Source: Chthoniobacter flavus | GTDB lineage: Bacteria > Verrucomicrobiota > Verrucomicrobiia > Chthoniobacterales > JACTMZ01 | Direction of reading: 5' to 3' | Length of the DNA stretch: 64,000 nucleotides | Assembly: GCA_945878135.1 (NCBI GenBank) | Contig: CAMDUL010000015.1 | Coordinates: forward strand, 1-64,000 | The notes under the pieces: generated by a model | The model's input: only the letters and a program-made list of their open reading frames with translations | Told to the model about the DNA's origin: nothing | Database searches by the model: none | Made by a program: the position numbers and the translations under genes | In this document: one piece after another, positions 16,971-26,267 of the stretch | Layout of the letters: each line of letters opens with the position of its first letter | Numbering within the stretch: the stretch's first letter is position 1

Positions 16971-17861
16971 ATGCTTGAGCCCGGAGCCGCCGCCCGCATC
17001 TTGCGCCGTCCTGCGGCCAAGGTTTGCCTCGGGATCCTGATTTTTGTGGCGGTCGCCGCGGCCGTCGGGCCGGAGGTTTTTCCGGAGAGCTACCGCGAAC
17101 CGGGGCCGCTGCAATATTCGCCACCGACTTGGCAGCATCCGTTCGGCACCGACCTCAATGGACGCGACGTGCTCTACCGTGTTCTGCTCGGCGCGCGCAT
17201 TTCGCTCGTCGTCGGGCTGGCCGGGGCGGCGGTGAGCCTTTTTCTCGGCACGGCCTACGGATTGATCGCCGGTTACGCCGGGGGCAAGGTGGACAACTTC
17301 ATGATGCGCTTGGTCGACATCATGTATTCCGTGCCGCGGCTCATCTTTATCCTTATTTTCATCAATGCCTTCGACGGGCACCTCCGCGACTTTGCCTCGC
17401 GCGTGGACTGGTCGTGGCTGGTCAGTTACTCGCGTATCGTCATCCTCATCATCACGCTGGGATTGATCGAATGGCTGACCATGGCGCGCATCGTGCGCGG
17501 ACAAGTCCTTGCCCTGAAAGAGCGTCCTTTCGTGCAGGCCGCGCGCGTGCTGGGTCAATCGCACGTGCGCATCGTGCTGCGTCATCTCCTGCCGAACATT
17601 CTCCCGATTGTTATCGTCTACCTCACCCTCACGGTGCCCGCCGTCATTCTCGACGAATCCTTCCTCAGCTTCCTCGGCCTCGGCATCCAGCCGCCGCAGG
17701 CCAGCTGGGGATCGTTGCTGGCCGAAGGCGCGCAATCGATCAACCCGCTGAAAATCTACTGGTGGCTCCTCCTTTTCCCCGCCGCCACCATGTCCGCCAC
17801 CCTGCTGGCCTTGAATTACCTCGGGGACCGTCTGCGCGACACGCTCGATCCGCGGCGCTAA
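16971..17861 (+). CDS. Peptide-type ABC transporter permease (OppC/DppC-like)
   Basis: The 296-residue permease pairs with the product at 15349. It has the OppC features: an N-terminal helix, the periplasmic segment WQHPFGTDLNGRDVLYRVLL, the helix SLFLGTAYGLIAGYAGG, and the ATPase-contact loop EWLTMARIVRGQVLALKERP with FVQAARVLG. It ends GDRLRDTLDPRR. OppB/OppC-type heterodimers import peptides or other solutes and need a periplasmic binding protein and two ATPases, none of which is encoded here. The stop codon overlaps that of the convergent psuG gene by two bases. Confidence 0.9.
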   Translation: MLEPGAAARILRRPAAKVCLGILIFVAVAAAVGPEVFPESYREPGPLQYSPPTWQHPFGTDLNGRDVLYRVLLGARISLVVGLAGAAVSLFLGTAYGLIAGYAGGKVDNFMMRLVDIMYSVPRLIFILIFINAFDGHLRDFASRVDWSWLVSYSRIVILIITLGLIEWLTMARIVRGQVLALKERPFVQAARVLGQSHVRIVLRHLLPNILPIVIVYLTLTVPAVILDESFLSFLGLGIQPPQASWGSLLAEGAQSINPLKIYWWLLLFPAATMSATLLALNYLGDRLRDTLDPRR

Positions 17862-18766
17862 CCCCGCGCGAAAGCCACCGCGATCTCCGCGGCCACTTTG
17901 GCATTGTTCTTCACCAGCGCGATATTGGCCCGCAAGGAACGGCCCTTGGTCGCTTTGACGATCTCCCCCAGGAGGAACGGCGTTACATCTTTGCCGAAAA
18001 TACCCAAACGCTGCGCCTCGGCCAGCGCCGCGACGATGACCGGTTCGATTTCCGACGCCGGGATCTCGTCCTCTTCCGGGATCGGGTTGGCCACGATGAC
18101 CGCGCCCGGCAAATCCAACTCCCACTTCGACCGCATGATATCCGCCACCTCCGCCGCGGAGTCCGCCCGCATCGGCACCTTCAGTCCGCTCGAGCGTGAA
18201 TAAAACGCGGGGAATTCCCCCGTGCGGTAGCCGATGACCGGCACGCCGTCGGTTTCCAGCCGCTCGAGGGTGAGCGGAAGATCGAGGATCGCTTTCGCCC
18301 CCGCAGTGACCAGCCCAACATTGCTGTGCGTCATTTCGGTCAGATCGGCCGACACATCGAAAGTCTCCCCCGCCCCGCGGTGCACGCCACCCATGCCACC
18401 CGTGGCAAAAATGGGAATCCCGGCCATGGCTGCGATACGCATCGTCGCGGCCACGGTGGTCGCCCCGTCGAGAGCGCGGCCCGCCACGAAGGGCAAATCC
18501 CGCACCGACACCTTCATGATACCCGGACCTTCCCGGCCGAAACGTTCGATCTCCCCGCGGGAAAGTCCGGCTTTCAGCTTTCCGCCGATCACCGCGATGG
18601 TCGCCGGCACTGCGCCGTGCTCACGGACCACTTGCTCCACGGCCAGCGCGGTTTCCACATTGGCCGGATAAGCCATGCCGTGCGCAATAATCGTCGACTC
18701 AAGAGCGACAACCGGCTGGTTCGCCGCGAGCGCGGCAGAGGCTTCGGGGGAGAGAATGACTTTCAT
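17858..18766 (-). CDS. psuG: Pseudouridine-5'-phosphate glycosidase
   Basis: The 302-residue enzyme reversibly splits pseudouridine 5'-phosphate into uracil and ribose 5-phosphate during pseudouridine breakdown. Family motifs are VALESTIIAHGMAYPANVET, PATIAVIGGKLKAGLS, GATTVAATMRIAAMAGI, FATGGMGGVHRGA and ANPIPEEDEI. The ATG at 18764-18766 fits the family start. The kinase psuK, its common neighbour, is absent. It is the last gene of the aguA-accB-accC-thiE-psuG run and is separated from thiE by a strong REP-type hairpin that may lower or stabilise its expression. Confidence 0.95.
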   Translation of the reverse strand: MKVILSPEASAALAANQPVVALESTIIAHGMAYPANVETALAVEQVVREHGAVPATIAVIGGKLKAGLSRGEIERFGREGPGIMKVSVRDLPFVAGRALDGATTVAATMRIAAMAGIPIFATGGMGGVHRGAGETFDVSADLTEMTHSNVGLVTAGAKAILDLPLTLERLETDGVPVIGYRTGEFPAFYSRSSGLKVPMRADSAAEVADIMRSKWELDLPGAVIVANPIPEEDEIPASEIEPVIVAALAEAQRLGIFGKDVTPFLLGEIVKATKGRSLRANIALVKNNAKVAAEIAVAFARG

Positions 18767-18778
18767 GGGTTGCTCGGC

Positions 18779-18857
18779 AACTTGTAGCGGCGGACTGTGT
18801 CCGCCGGAACCATATTCGAATTCAGCATCCGGCGGACACAGTCCGCCGCTACAAGTT
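18779..18857. repeat. REP-type palindrome (29-base perfect inverted repeat)
   Basis: The arm at 18779-18807 and its exact reverse complement at 18829-18857 are 29 bases each, with a 21-base AT-rich loop. Each arm also folds on itself (GGCGGAC-TGT-GTCCGCC). The unit TTGTAGCGGCGG resembles the dispersed repeat seen again at 55896. The element fills the gap between thiE and psuG, and its edge supplies the TAG stop codon of thiE. Confidence 0.9.
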
Positions 18858-19474
18858 CCCAAGGGTAGTCCGAGCTGCCCGCACCGCGTCCGCAATATCA
18901 CCGGCCTGCAACCACCCGGAGACGATGACCACACGCCGGGCGCCGGCGGCGATCACTTCGGGGAGGTTTTCATTCTTGATCCCACCGATGCAGAAGATGG
19001 GAAGGGAAACCTCCTCTTGCGCCGTGGCGATATCTTGCAATCCAATGGCCGGGCGGCCGGGCTTGGTCGGGGTGGCGAAGAGCGGACCAAAGCCGATGTA
19101 GTCCGCCCCCTCCTCCGCGGCGGCCCGGGCTTGGTCTAGACTATGGGTCGATTTTCCGATCAGGACCGGGCGCCCCGCGGCGGCGCGGGCCTGGGCCACG
19201 GAAAGATCATCCTGCCCGACATGCGCGCCTTCGGCGGGAACGTCGCGCAGCAAGTCGGGATAGTCGTTGAGGATGAGCGGAACCCCGAGCGGAGCGGTCA
19301 GGCCATGAATTTCTTCGGCCAAGCCGGCCACGATCGACTTGGGCATTTGCTTGGCCCGGAGTTGCAGGATGTCGACGCCGCCTTCGAGCAGCCGCTCGGC
19401 GGCGACGGGCGCGGTATCAACCGAGAGGTATCCGAGATCGACGATCCCGTAGAGGCGGGCGTCGGCCAGCGCGC

Positions 19475-19478
<4 letters not shown>
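18849..19478 (-). CDS. thiE: Thiamine-phosphate synthase
   Basis: This 209-residue TIM-barrel enzyme joins the thiazole and pyrimidine phosphates into thiamine phosphate. Motifs are [42 protein letters not shown] with [37 protein letters not shown] and [11 protein letters not shown]. The start is GTG at 19476-19478, inside the accC stop (GTGA overlap), so translation is coupled. The TAG stop comes from the first bases of a REP-type element. Thiazole synthase thiG is encoded far away at 55097. Confidence 0.93.
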
Positions 19479-20839
<1,361 letters not shown>

Positions 20840-20864
20840 TTCCGGTCCGCCGCGCGGGAGCCGC

Positions 20865-21305
20865 CTATTTGTAGCGGAAAAGGGCTTGCCCGAACTGGAC
20901 GGGTTGTCCGTTCTCGGCGGCAACTTCGGTGATCGTGCCCGAGACCTCGGCTTTGATCTCGTTCATCACTTTCATGGCCTCGATGATGCAGACCACGGTA
21001 TCGGCCGTGACTTTTTGGCCGACCTTGACGAACGCCGGGGATTCGGGGGACGGAGATGAATAGAACGTGCCGACCATCGGAGAAGGAATTTCCTTGCCGG
21101 AGGCCGGGGCGGTTTCGGCCGGAGCATTCGCGGGTGCCGGCACCGCGGCAACCGGAGCAGCGGGCGGCGCGGCATAGGTCATGGCCGGTGCGTAGCCCGC
21201 TTCTTTGGCCAGGGCGATGCGGAAACCGTCCTTCTCCATTTCGAAGGCGGTGAGGCCATTCTTCTGCATCAAATCGATGAGCGCTTTGATTTCTTTCAGG
21301 TCCAC
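20865..21305 (-). CDS. accB: Acetyl-CoA carboxylase, biotin carboxyl carrier protein
   Basis: The 146-residue carrier has an N-terminal AccB helix region ([20 protein letters not shown]), an Ala/Pro-rich linker (residues about 45-70) and a biotinyl domain with EAMKVMNEI, where Lys112 is the biotinylation site. The thumb segment of AccB ([19 protein letters not shown]) is present. Translation starts at GTG (21303-21305) with a clear AAGGAG six bases upstream. It is followed by accC and preceded by aguA 58 bases upstream on the same strand. Confidence 0.96.
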   Translation of the reverse strand: MDLKEIKALIDLMQKNGLTAFEMEKDGFRIALAKEAGYAPAMTYAAPPAAPVAAVPAPANAPAETAPASGKEIPSPMVGTFYSSPSPESPAFVKVGQKVTADTVVCIIEAMKVMNEIKAEVSGTITEVAAENGQPVQFGQALFRYK

Positions 21306-21363
21306 GATGAACTCCTTCGTTTGGTTGCGGGGATGGGGAGGATGCGCGGGGCCGAGGAACGAG

Positions 21364-22404
21364 TCAAGTGCGAGGCGGGGCCGGTTGCTGCTGGCTCAAA
21401 CAGTGGACCGAACCCAATCCGATGATCAGATCGCTGCAGTCGACCGGCACGATGCGCCGGCCCGGAAACACCGAACCGAGGACGCGCACCGCCTCGCCAT
21501 CGCGCGGGTCGTCGAAGGAAGGAACAAGGACCCCGCCATTGAGGATGAGAAAATTGGCGTAGCTGGACGGCAGGCGGTGCCCCTGCCAATCGCGCCGCTT
21601 TTCCGGCATGGGCAAGGTCACGATGTCGAGCGGGTTGCCGTCCTCGTCGCGCAACGCCCGCAAAGACCCGAGATTCTCCGCGAGGATCGCCGTGTTCGGG
21701 TCGTCGGGATTGTCGTCGACCACCGTGACCACCCGCGATTTGCCGACAAAACGCGTCAGATCGTCGATATGCCCGTCGGTGTCGTCGCCCTCGATGCCGT
21801 CGCCGAGCCAGAGGACATTGCGCACCCCGAGCCAGTCGCGCAGGTTTTGTTCGATCCGCGGCTGCGACATGGACGGATTCCGGTTCGGATTGAGCAGGCA
21901 ACTGCGCGTGGTCAACACGGATCCGGATCCGTTCACATCGATCGAACCGCCCTCCAGAATCATCGGGCAGGCGAGATGACGCAGCCCGAGGTGCCGGGCG
22001 ACGGCCTCGGGCACGAGCCGGTCGAGTTCCCAACGCGGCAATTTCCGGCCCCACGAGTTGAATTCGAAGTCCGCCACCGCCACTTCGCCCGTGCGGTCGT
22101 TGACCAAAAAAATCGGCCCGTGGTCGCGGCACCAGGGCTCGTCGGAGTCGATCGGGAAAAACTGCACGTTGTCGCACTTGCCGATGTGACGCCGGGCTTC
22201 GGCCTCTTCCCCGGCGTTGCGCACGTTCACACGCACCGGTTCGAATTCCGCCGCCGCCCGGACCAGCGCCCCGAAGGCACGCGGTATGCGTTCGTAGGCT
22301 CCGGGAAAACTGTCCGTGTCAGGATGAGGCCAGGAAAACCACACAGCCTCGTGCGGCTCCCATTCGGCCGGCATGCGGAATCCCAATTCGGCGGGCGTTG
22401 CCAT
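21364..22404 (-). CDS. aguA: Agmatine deiminase
   Basis: The 346-residue guanidino-group hydrolase converts agmatine to N-carbamoylputrescine, a route to putrescine. It shows the family pattern [17 protein letters not shown] at the start, [31 protein letters not shown], the [17 protein letters not shown] stretch and the catalytic cysteine near the C-terminus in [13 protein letters not shown] (Cys335). I chose the ATG at 22402-22404; a longer in-frame start at 22503 would enter miaB. It leads the accB-accC-thiE-psuG run. N-carbamoylputrescine amidohydrolase is not nearby. Confidence 0.93.
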   Translation of the reverse strand: MATPAELGFRMPAEWEPHEAVWFSWPHPDTDSFPGAYERIPRAFGALVRAAAEFEPVRVNVRNAGEEAEARRHIGKCDNVQFFPIDSDEPWCRDHGPIFLVNDRTGEVAVADFEFNSWGRKLPRWELDRLVPEAVARHLGLRHLACPMILEGGSIDVNGSGSVLTTRSCLLNPNRNPSMSQPRIEQNLRDWLGVRNVLWLGDGIEGDDTDGHIDDLTRFVGKSRVVTVVDDNPDDPNTAILAENLGSLRALRDEDGNPLDIVTLPMPEKRRDWQGHRLPSSYANFLILNGGVLVPSFDDPRDGEAVRVLGSVFPGRRIVPVDCSDLIIGLGSVHCLSQQQPAPPRT

Positions 22405-22483
22405 GGATCTATCTGCCGCCAGGGCCATGCAAAATGCAAGCCGCGCTGGAAATGGCCGCGCCCGGCGCCTACCCTTGGCCGCC

Positions 22484-23872
22484 ATGCCCAAGGTGTTTCT
22501 CAAGACCTACGGATGCCAGATGAACGAGCGCGACTCGGAGCAAGTCGCGCAGATGCTGGTGGCCCGGGGTTACGAAATGACGGTCGATGCGGACCAAGCG
22601 GACGTCATTCTGCTCAACACCTGCAGCGTGCGCGACATGGCAGAGCAGAAGGCGCTCGGCAAAATGGGTCTGCTCGGACGCCTGCAAAAAAAGCGCCCTC
22701 ACACCGTCTACGGTTTTCTCGGCTGCATGGCCCAAAGCCGCGGCGCTTCCCTGCTCTCCGAAATCCCCCACCTCGACCTGGTCGTCGGCACGCAAAAGTT
22801 CCACCGCGTGGCCGACCATGTGGACGCCATCCTGCGGCGCAAAATGGCCCACGACACCGCGATGGACGACCTGCGCGTTTCCATTGTCGATACCGAAGAG
22901 GAAGCGGGCTCGCAGGAAACCATCCGCGACCACGCCACCGTCCCGCCCAGCGCCTTCGTCTCCATCATGCAGGGGTGCAACATGCGCTGCACCTTCTGCA
23001 TCGTGCCCGACACGCGCGGTGCCGAACGCAGCCGCCGCATCGGCAGCATCGTCGGCGAGGTGCGCGAACTGGTCGAACGCGGCTGCAAGGAAGTCACCTT
23101 GCTCGGACAGATCGTCAATCTCTACGGACGCCACGAATTCCCCAAACTCGGAGGACACAGCCCGTTCGTGCAATTGCTCGAAGCCGTCCATGACGTCGAA
23201 GGCCTCGAGCGTCTGCGCTTCACCTCGCCGCACCCGATCGGTTTCCGCGACGACCTCGTCGATTGTTTCGGCCGCCTGCCCAAGCTGGCCGAACACGTGC
23301 ACCTGCCGCTCCAATCCGGCTCCGACCGCATCCTCAAGGCCATGCACCGCGGATACACTGCGGACAAATTCCGCGCGCTCGTGGCCAAGCTCCGCGCGAA
23401 TTGCCCGGACATCGCCATCACCACCGACATCATCGTCGGGTTTCCGGGCGAGACCGAAGCGGACTATGCCGCAACCCGTGCGCTGGCCGATGAGACCGCG
23501 TTCGACAACGCATTCGTCTTCCGTTACTCGCCGCGCAAAGACACTCCGGCCGCCACCATGGAGTCACAGCTGAGTGAGGAAGTGAAGGAAGAGCGCAATC
23601 AGGATCTCCTCTCGGTGATCAACCGCCACGCCCAGGCCAAGCTGCAGGAGTTGGTCGGCCGCCGCGTCGAGATCCTCTGCACCGGACCGAGCCGCCACAA
23701 CGACGCGCGCCTCACCGGCCGCACCCGCGGAAACAAAATCGTCGTTTTTGAAGGCGCCACCGATCTCGCCGGCCAATTGTTCGATGTCGACGTGACCGAT
23801 ACCGCCGGCTTCACCCTCTACGGCGCGAACCCGCGCGCGGCGGCGTCAGCCCCGGCAGACCTCGCGGTATAG
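22484..23872 (+). CDS. miaB: tRNA-2-methylthio-N6-dimethylallyladenosine synthase
   Basis: The 462-residue radical-SAM methylthiotransferase modifies A37 of tRNAs reading U-starting codons. The N-terminal UPF0004 domain begins FLKTYGCQMNERDSEQ with further cysteines in LLNTCSVRDMAEQKA and FLGCMAQSRG. The radical-SAM cluster is CNMRCTFCIVPDTRGAERS. A C-terminal TRAM domain covers about residues 375-445. The ATG at 22484 precedes the conserved start. Its 3' end overlaps the convergent glycosyltransferase gene by 27 bases, so no terminator fits between them. Confidence 0.96.
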   Translation: MPKVFLKTYGCQMNERDSEQVAQMLVARGYEMTVDADQADVILLNTCSVRDMAEQKALGKMGLLGRLQKKRPHTVYGFLGCMAQSRGASLLSEIPHLDLVVGTQKFHRVADHVDAILRRKMAHDTAMDDLRVSIVDTEEEAGSQETIRDHATVPPSAFVSIMQGCNMRCTFCIVPDTRGAERSRRIGSIVGEVRELVERGCKEVTLLGQIVNLYGRHEFPKLGGHSPFVQLLEAVHDVEGLERLRFTSPHPIGFRDDLVDCFGRLPKLAEHVHLPLQSGSDRILKAMHRGYTADKFRALVAKLRANCPDIAITTDIIVGFPGETEADYAATRALADETAFDNAFVFRYSPRKDTPAATMESQLSEEVKEERNQDLLSVINRHAQAKLQELVGRRVEILCTGPSRHNDARLTGRTRGNKIVVFEGATDLAGQLFDVDVTDTAGFTLYGANPRAAASAPADLAV

Positions 23873-25051
23873 TCCGGCTGTCCGCCGCGCGACGGCCTCC
23901 CAGCTGAAACGCTCCTCGACGCGACGCCGCGAGGCCGCACCCATGGCCAGCCGCCGCTTTTCGTCGCCCATCAGTGAGTTGATGGCCGCAGCCAGATCCG
24001 AGGCGAAACCCGCCGCGTCCACCGGCTCGAAGGGCGCCGCCCTCATCTGCTCGACCGGCACCAGCAGGCCGGTTTCCCCGTGCACCACCACTTCCGGGAT
24101 CCCGCCCACCGCGCTTCCCACCACGGGCGTGCCGCAGGCCATCGCTTCGAGATTGATGATGCCGAAGGGTTCGTAAATGGACGGGCACACGAACAAGGCG
24201 GCCTGCGAGTAAAGCGGGATGATATCTTCCCGGGGCAGCATTTCCTCGATCCAGACGACGCCGGGTCGCTCCCGGCGTGCCGCGGCGACTGCCTCTTTCA
24301 TCTCCGCCGCGATCTCCGCAGTGTCCGGTGCTCCGGCACAGAGCACGACTTGGAAACCGGGCTCGAGACGGCGCAGTGCCTTGACCAGATGGATGATCCC
24401 CTTCTGCCGCGTCACCCGTCCGACAAAGAGAACGTAAGGGCTGGCCGGATCGATGCCGTGACGCTGCAACACCGCCGCATCCGACCGCGCTTGATACTCC
24501 GCGGGATCGATGCCGTTGTGAATGACGTGCACGCGCGCGGGGTTCACATCAAAAAGCCGCAAGACATCCTCCTTGGTCGATGCCGACACCGCGATGACCG
24601 CATCGGCCATCTCGATCGCTGTCTTCTCCACCCAGCAGGAAAAATCGTAGCCGCCCCCGAGCTGTTCGCGTTTCCACGGGCGCAGCGGTTCGAGCGAATG
24701 AACGGTGAGCATGAGGGGGATGCCGCGGGTCTGCTTGAGGAGGATCCCTCCGAGATGCGTATACCAGGTGTGCACATGGACCAGATCCGCGTCGGTCCCG
24801 GCCGCGGCCATGGCAACATCGCGCTGCACCGCGCCGAAAACCGGACGCAAATCCTTCGGCCCACCGAACCCCGTTTCATCGACCCCGAATCCCCGCACCG
24901 TGAGGCGTCCCTCATCGAACCGCTGGTCCCCGTAGCACCGCACCTCCACGTCCATCAACTGCGCCAGCGCGCGGGAGAGATACTCCACATGCACCCCGGC
25001 CCCTCCGTAAACATGCGGAGGATACTCGTTGGTCAGCAGCAAAGCCTTCAC
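23846..25051 (-). CDS. GT4-family glycogen synthase-like glycosyltransferase
   Basis: The 401-residue GT-B enzyme begins KALLLTNEYPPHVYGGAGVH, has the acceptor-domain segment DLVHVHTWYTHLGGILLK and IHNGIDPAEYQ, and the nucleotide-sugar part LFVGRVTRQKGIIHL. The catalytic region PSIYEPFGIINLEAMACGTP and the following GSAVGGIPEVVVHGETG are typical. It resembles the actinobacterial-type glycogen synthases/maltose-1-phosphate synthases of family GT4 rather than the GT5 GlgA of E. coli. It probably transfers glucose from ADP- or UDP-glucose in the cytosol. It stands alone, convergent with miaB and divergent from dprA. Confidence 0.85.
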   Translation of the reverse strand: MKALLLTNEYPPHVYGGAGVHVEYLSRALAQLMDVEVRCYGDQRFDEGRLTVRGFGVDETGFGGPKDLRPVFGAVQRDVAMAAAGTDADLVHVHTWYTHLGGILLKQTRGIPLMLTVHSLEPLRPWKREQLGGGYDFSCWVEKTAIEMADAVIAVSASTKEDVLRLFDVNPARVHVIHNGIDPAEYQARSDAAVLQRHGIDPASPYVLFVGRVTRQKGIIHLVKALRRLEPGFQVVLCAGAPDTAEIAAEMKEAVAAARRERPGVVWIEEMLPREDIIPLYSQAALFVCPSIYEPFGIINLEAMACGTPVVGSAVGGIPEVVVHGETGLLVPVEQMRAAPFEPVDAAGFASDLAAAINSLMGDEKRRLAMGAASRRRVEERFSWEAVARRTAGLYREVCRG

Positions 25052-25173
25052 GCCGGAAGCCTACGCCAGCGACTCCCCATCTGAAATTTCAAATTCCCGG
25101 CACCTCTGAAATCTCAACTTTCAAATCCGAAATCCTCTGCCCCCTTGACCGCCATGTTTACCATGCCTGCCCC

Positions 25174-26265
25174 ATGAACCACCTCGAGGCCTGCGTAGCG
25201 CTCAACATGATCCCGCAGATGGGACCGGTGCGCCTGCGCCGTTTGCTCGAGCGCTTCGGCTCGGCGGAAAACATTCTCTTCGCCCGCACCGACCAGTTGT
25301 CGGCAGTCGACGGCGTCGGGCGCGCTTTGGCCGACAACATTGCCCGCTGGCAGGAATTCGCCGATCCCGCGGCGGAGCTGAAAAAGGCCGCCGACCTCGG
25401 CGCGCATGTCATCACCGGAGAGGATGACGAATATCCGTCCGCCCTGCGCGAAATCCACGATCCACCCATCGTCCTCTACGTGCGCGGACAACTCACCGAC
25501 CGCGACCGGCACACCGTTGCCGTGGTCGGTTCGCGCAAATGCTCCCACTACGCCACCGAATCCGCGAAAAAGCTCTCCTTCCAGATGGCTTATGCCGGAC
25601 TGACCGTGGTCAGCGGCCTGGCCCGCGGCATCGATACCGCCGCGCACCAAGGCGCGCTCGCGGCCAAGGGCCGCACGATTGCCGTCATCGGCTCGGGCCT
25701 CGGCGAACTGTATCCGCCGGAAAATGCCGAGCTGGCCGACCGCATTGCTGAGTCCGGAGCCGTCGTGTCCGAGTTCCCCATCGGCACAAAACCCGACCGC
25801 CAAACGTTCCCCATCCGCAACCGCATCGTCACCGGAATGTCCTTCGGAGTCCTTGTGGTTGAGGCCGGAGCAAACAGCGGCGCGCTGATCAGCGCCAACA
25901 TGGCCGCGGAGCAAGGACGGACACTCTACGCGGTGCCCGGGCGCATCGACTCGCCCGCCGCCCTCGGCTCGAACCGCCTCATCCAGCAAGGCGCCAAGCT
26001 CGTCATCACCGTCGATGACATCCTCGACGACCTCCCGCTCGTCTTCAGCAAACAACCCGACCTGCCCGCCGCCGTCACCCCCGCCGATCTCAACCCCGAA
26101 CAGCAAAAAGTCCTCGACGCTCTGGGCAGCGAAGAGACCGCGCTCGATTCTGTTATCGCGACAAGCGGGTTGACAGCCGCCGCAGTGTCTTCCACGTTGC
26201 TCGCCCTCGAAATAAGACGGCTGGTCAAACAGCTCCCCGGAAAACGTTTCGTCAAACTCGTCTGA
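25174..26265 (+). CDS. dprA: DNA processing protein DprA
   Basis: The 363-residue protein loads RecA on incoming single-stranded DNA during natural transformation. N-terminal residues 1-60 form a helix-hairpin-helix-like SAM part (LNMIPQMGPVRLRRLLERFG). The Rossmann core has VAVVGSRKCSHYATESAKKL, VVSGLARGIDTAAHQGAL, TIAVIGSGLGELYPPENAEL, FPIRNRIVTGMS and EAGANSGALISANMAAEQGR. A C-terminal winged-helix part (residues about 305-360) completes it. It starts 122 bases from the divergent glycosyltransferase gene and ends 2 bases before topB. Confidence 0.95.
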   Translation: MNHLEACVALNMIPQMGPVRLRRLLERFGSAENILFARTDQLSAVDGVGRALADNIARWQEFADPAAELKKAADLGAHVITGEDDEYPSALREIHDPPIVLYVRGQLTDRDRHTVAVVGSRKCSHYATESAKKLSFQMAYAGLTVVSGLARGIDTAAHQGALAAKGRTIAVIGSGLGELYPPENAELADRIAESGAVVSEFPIGTKPDRQTFPIRNRIVTGMSFGVLVVEAGANSGALISANMAAEQGRTLYAVPGRIDSPAALGSNRLIQQGAKLVITVDDILDDLPLVFSKQPDLPAAVTPADLNPEQQKVLDALGSEETALDSVIATSGLTAAAVSSTLLALEIRRLVKQLPGKRFVKLV

Positions 26266-26267
26266 AG

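Noticed and set aside
18779-18857. Possible riboswitch before psuG
   Set aside because: The structure is a simple perfect palindrome related to another repeat in the window and has no riboswitch core, including no TPP element near thiE.
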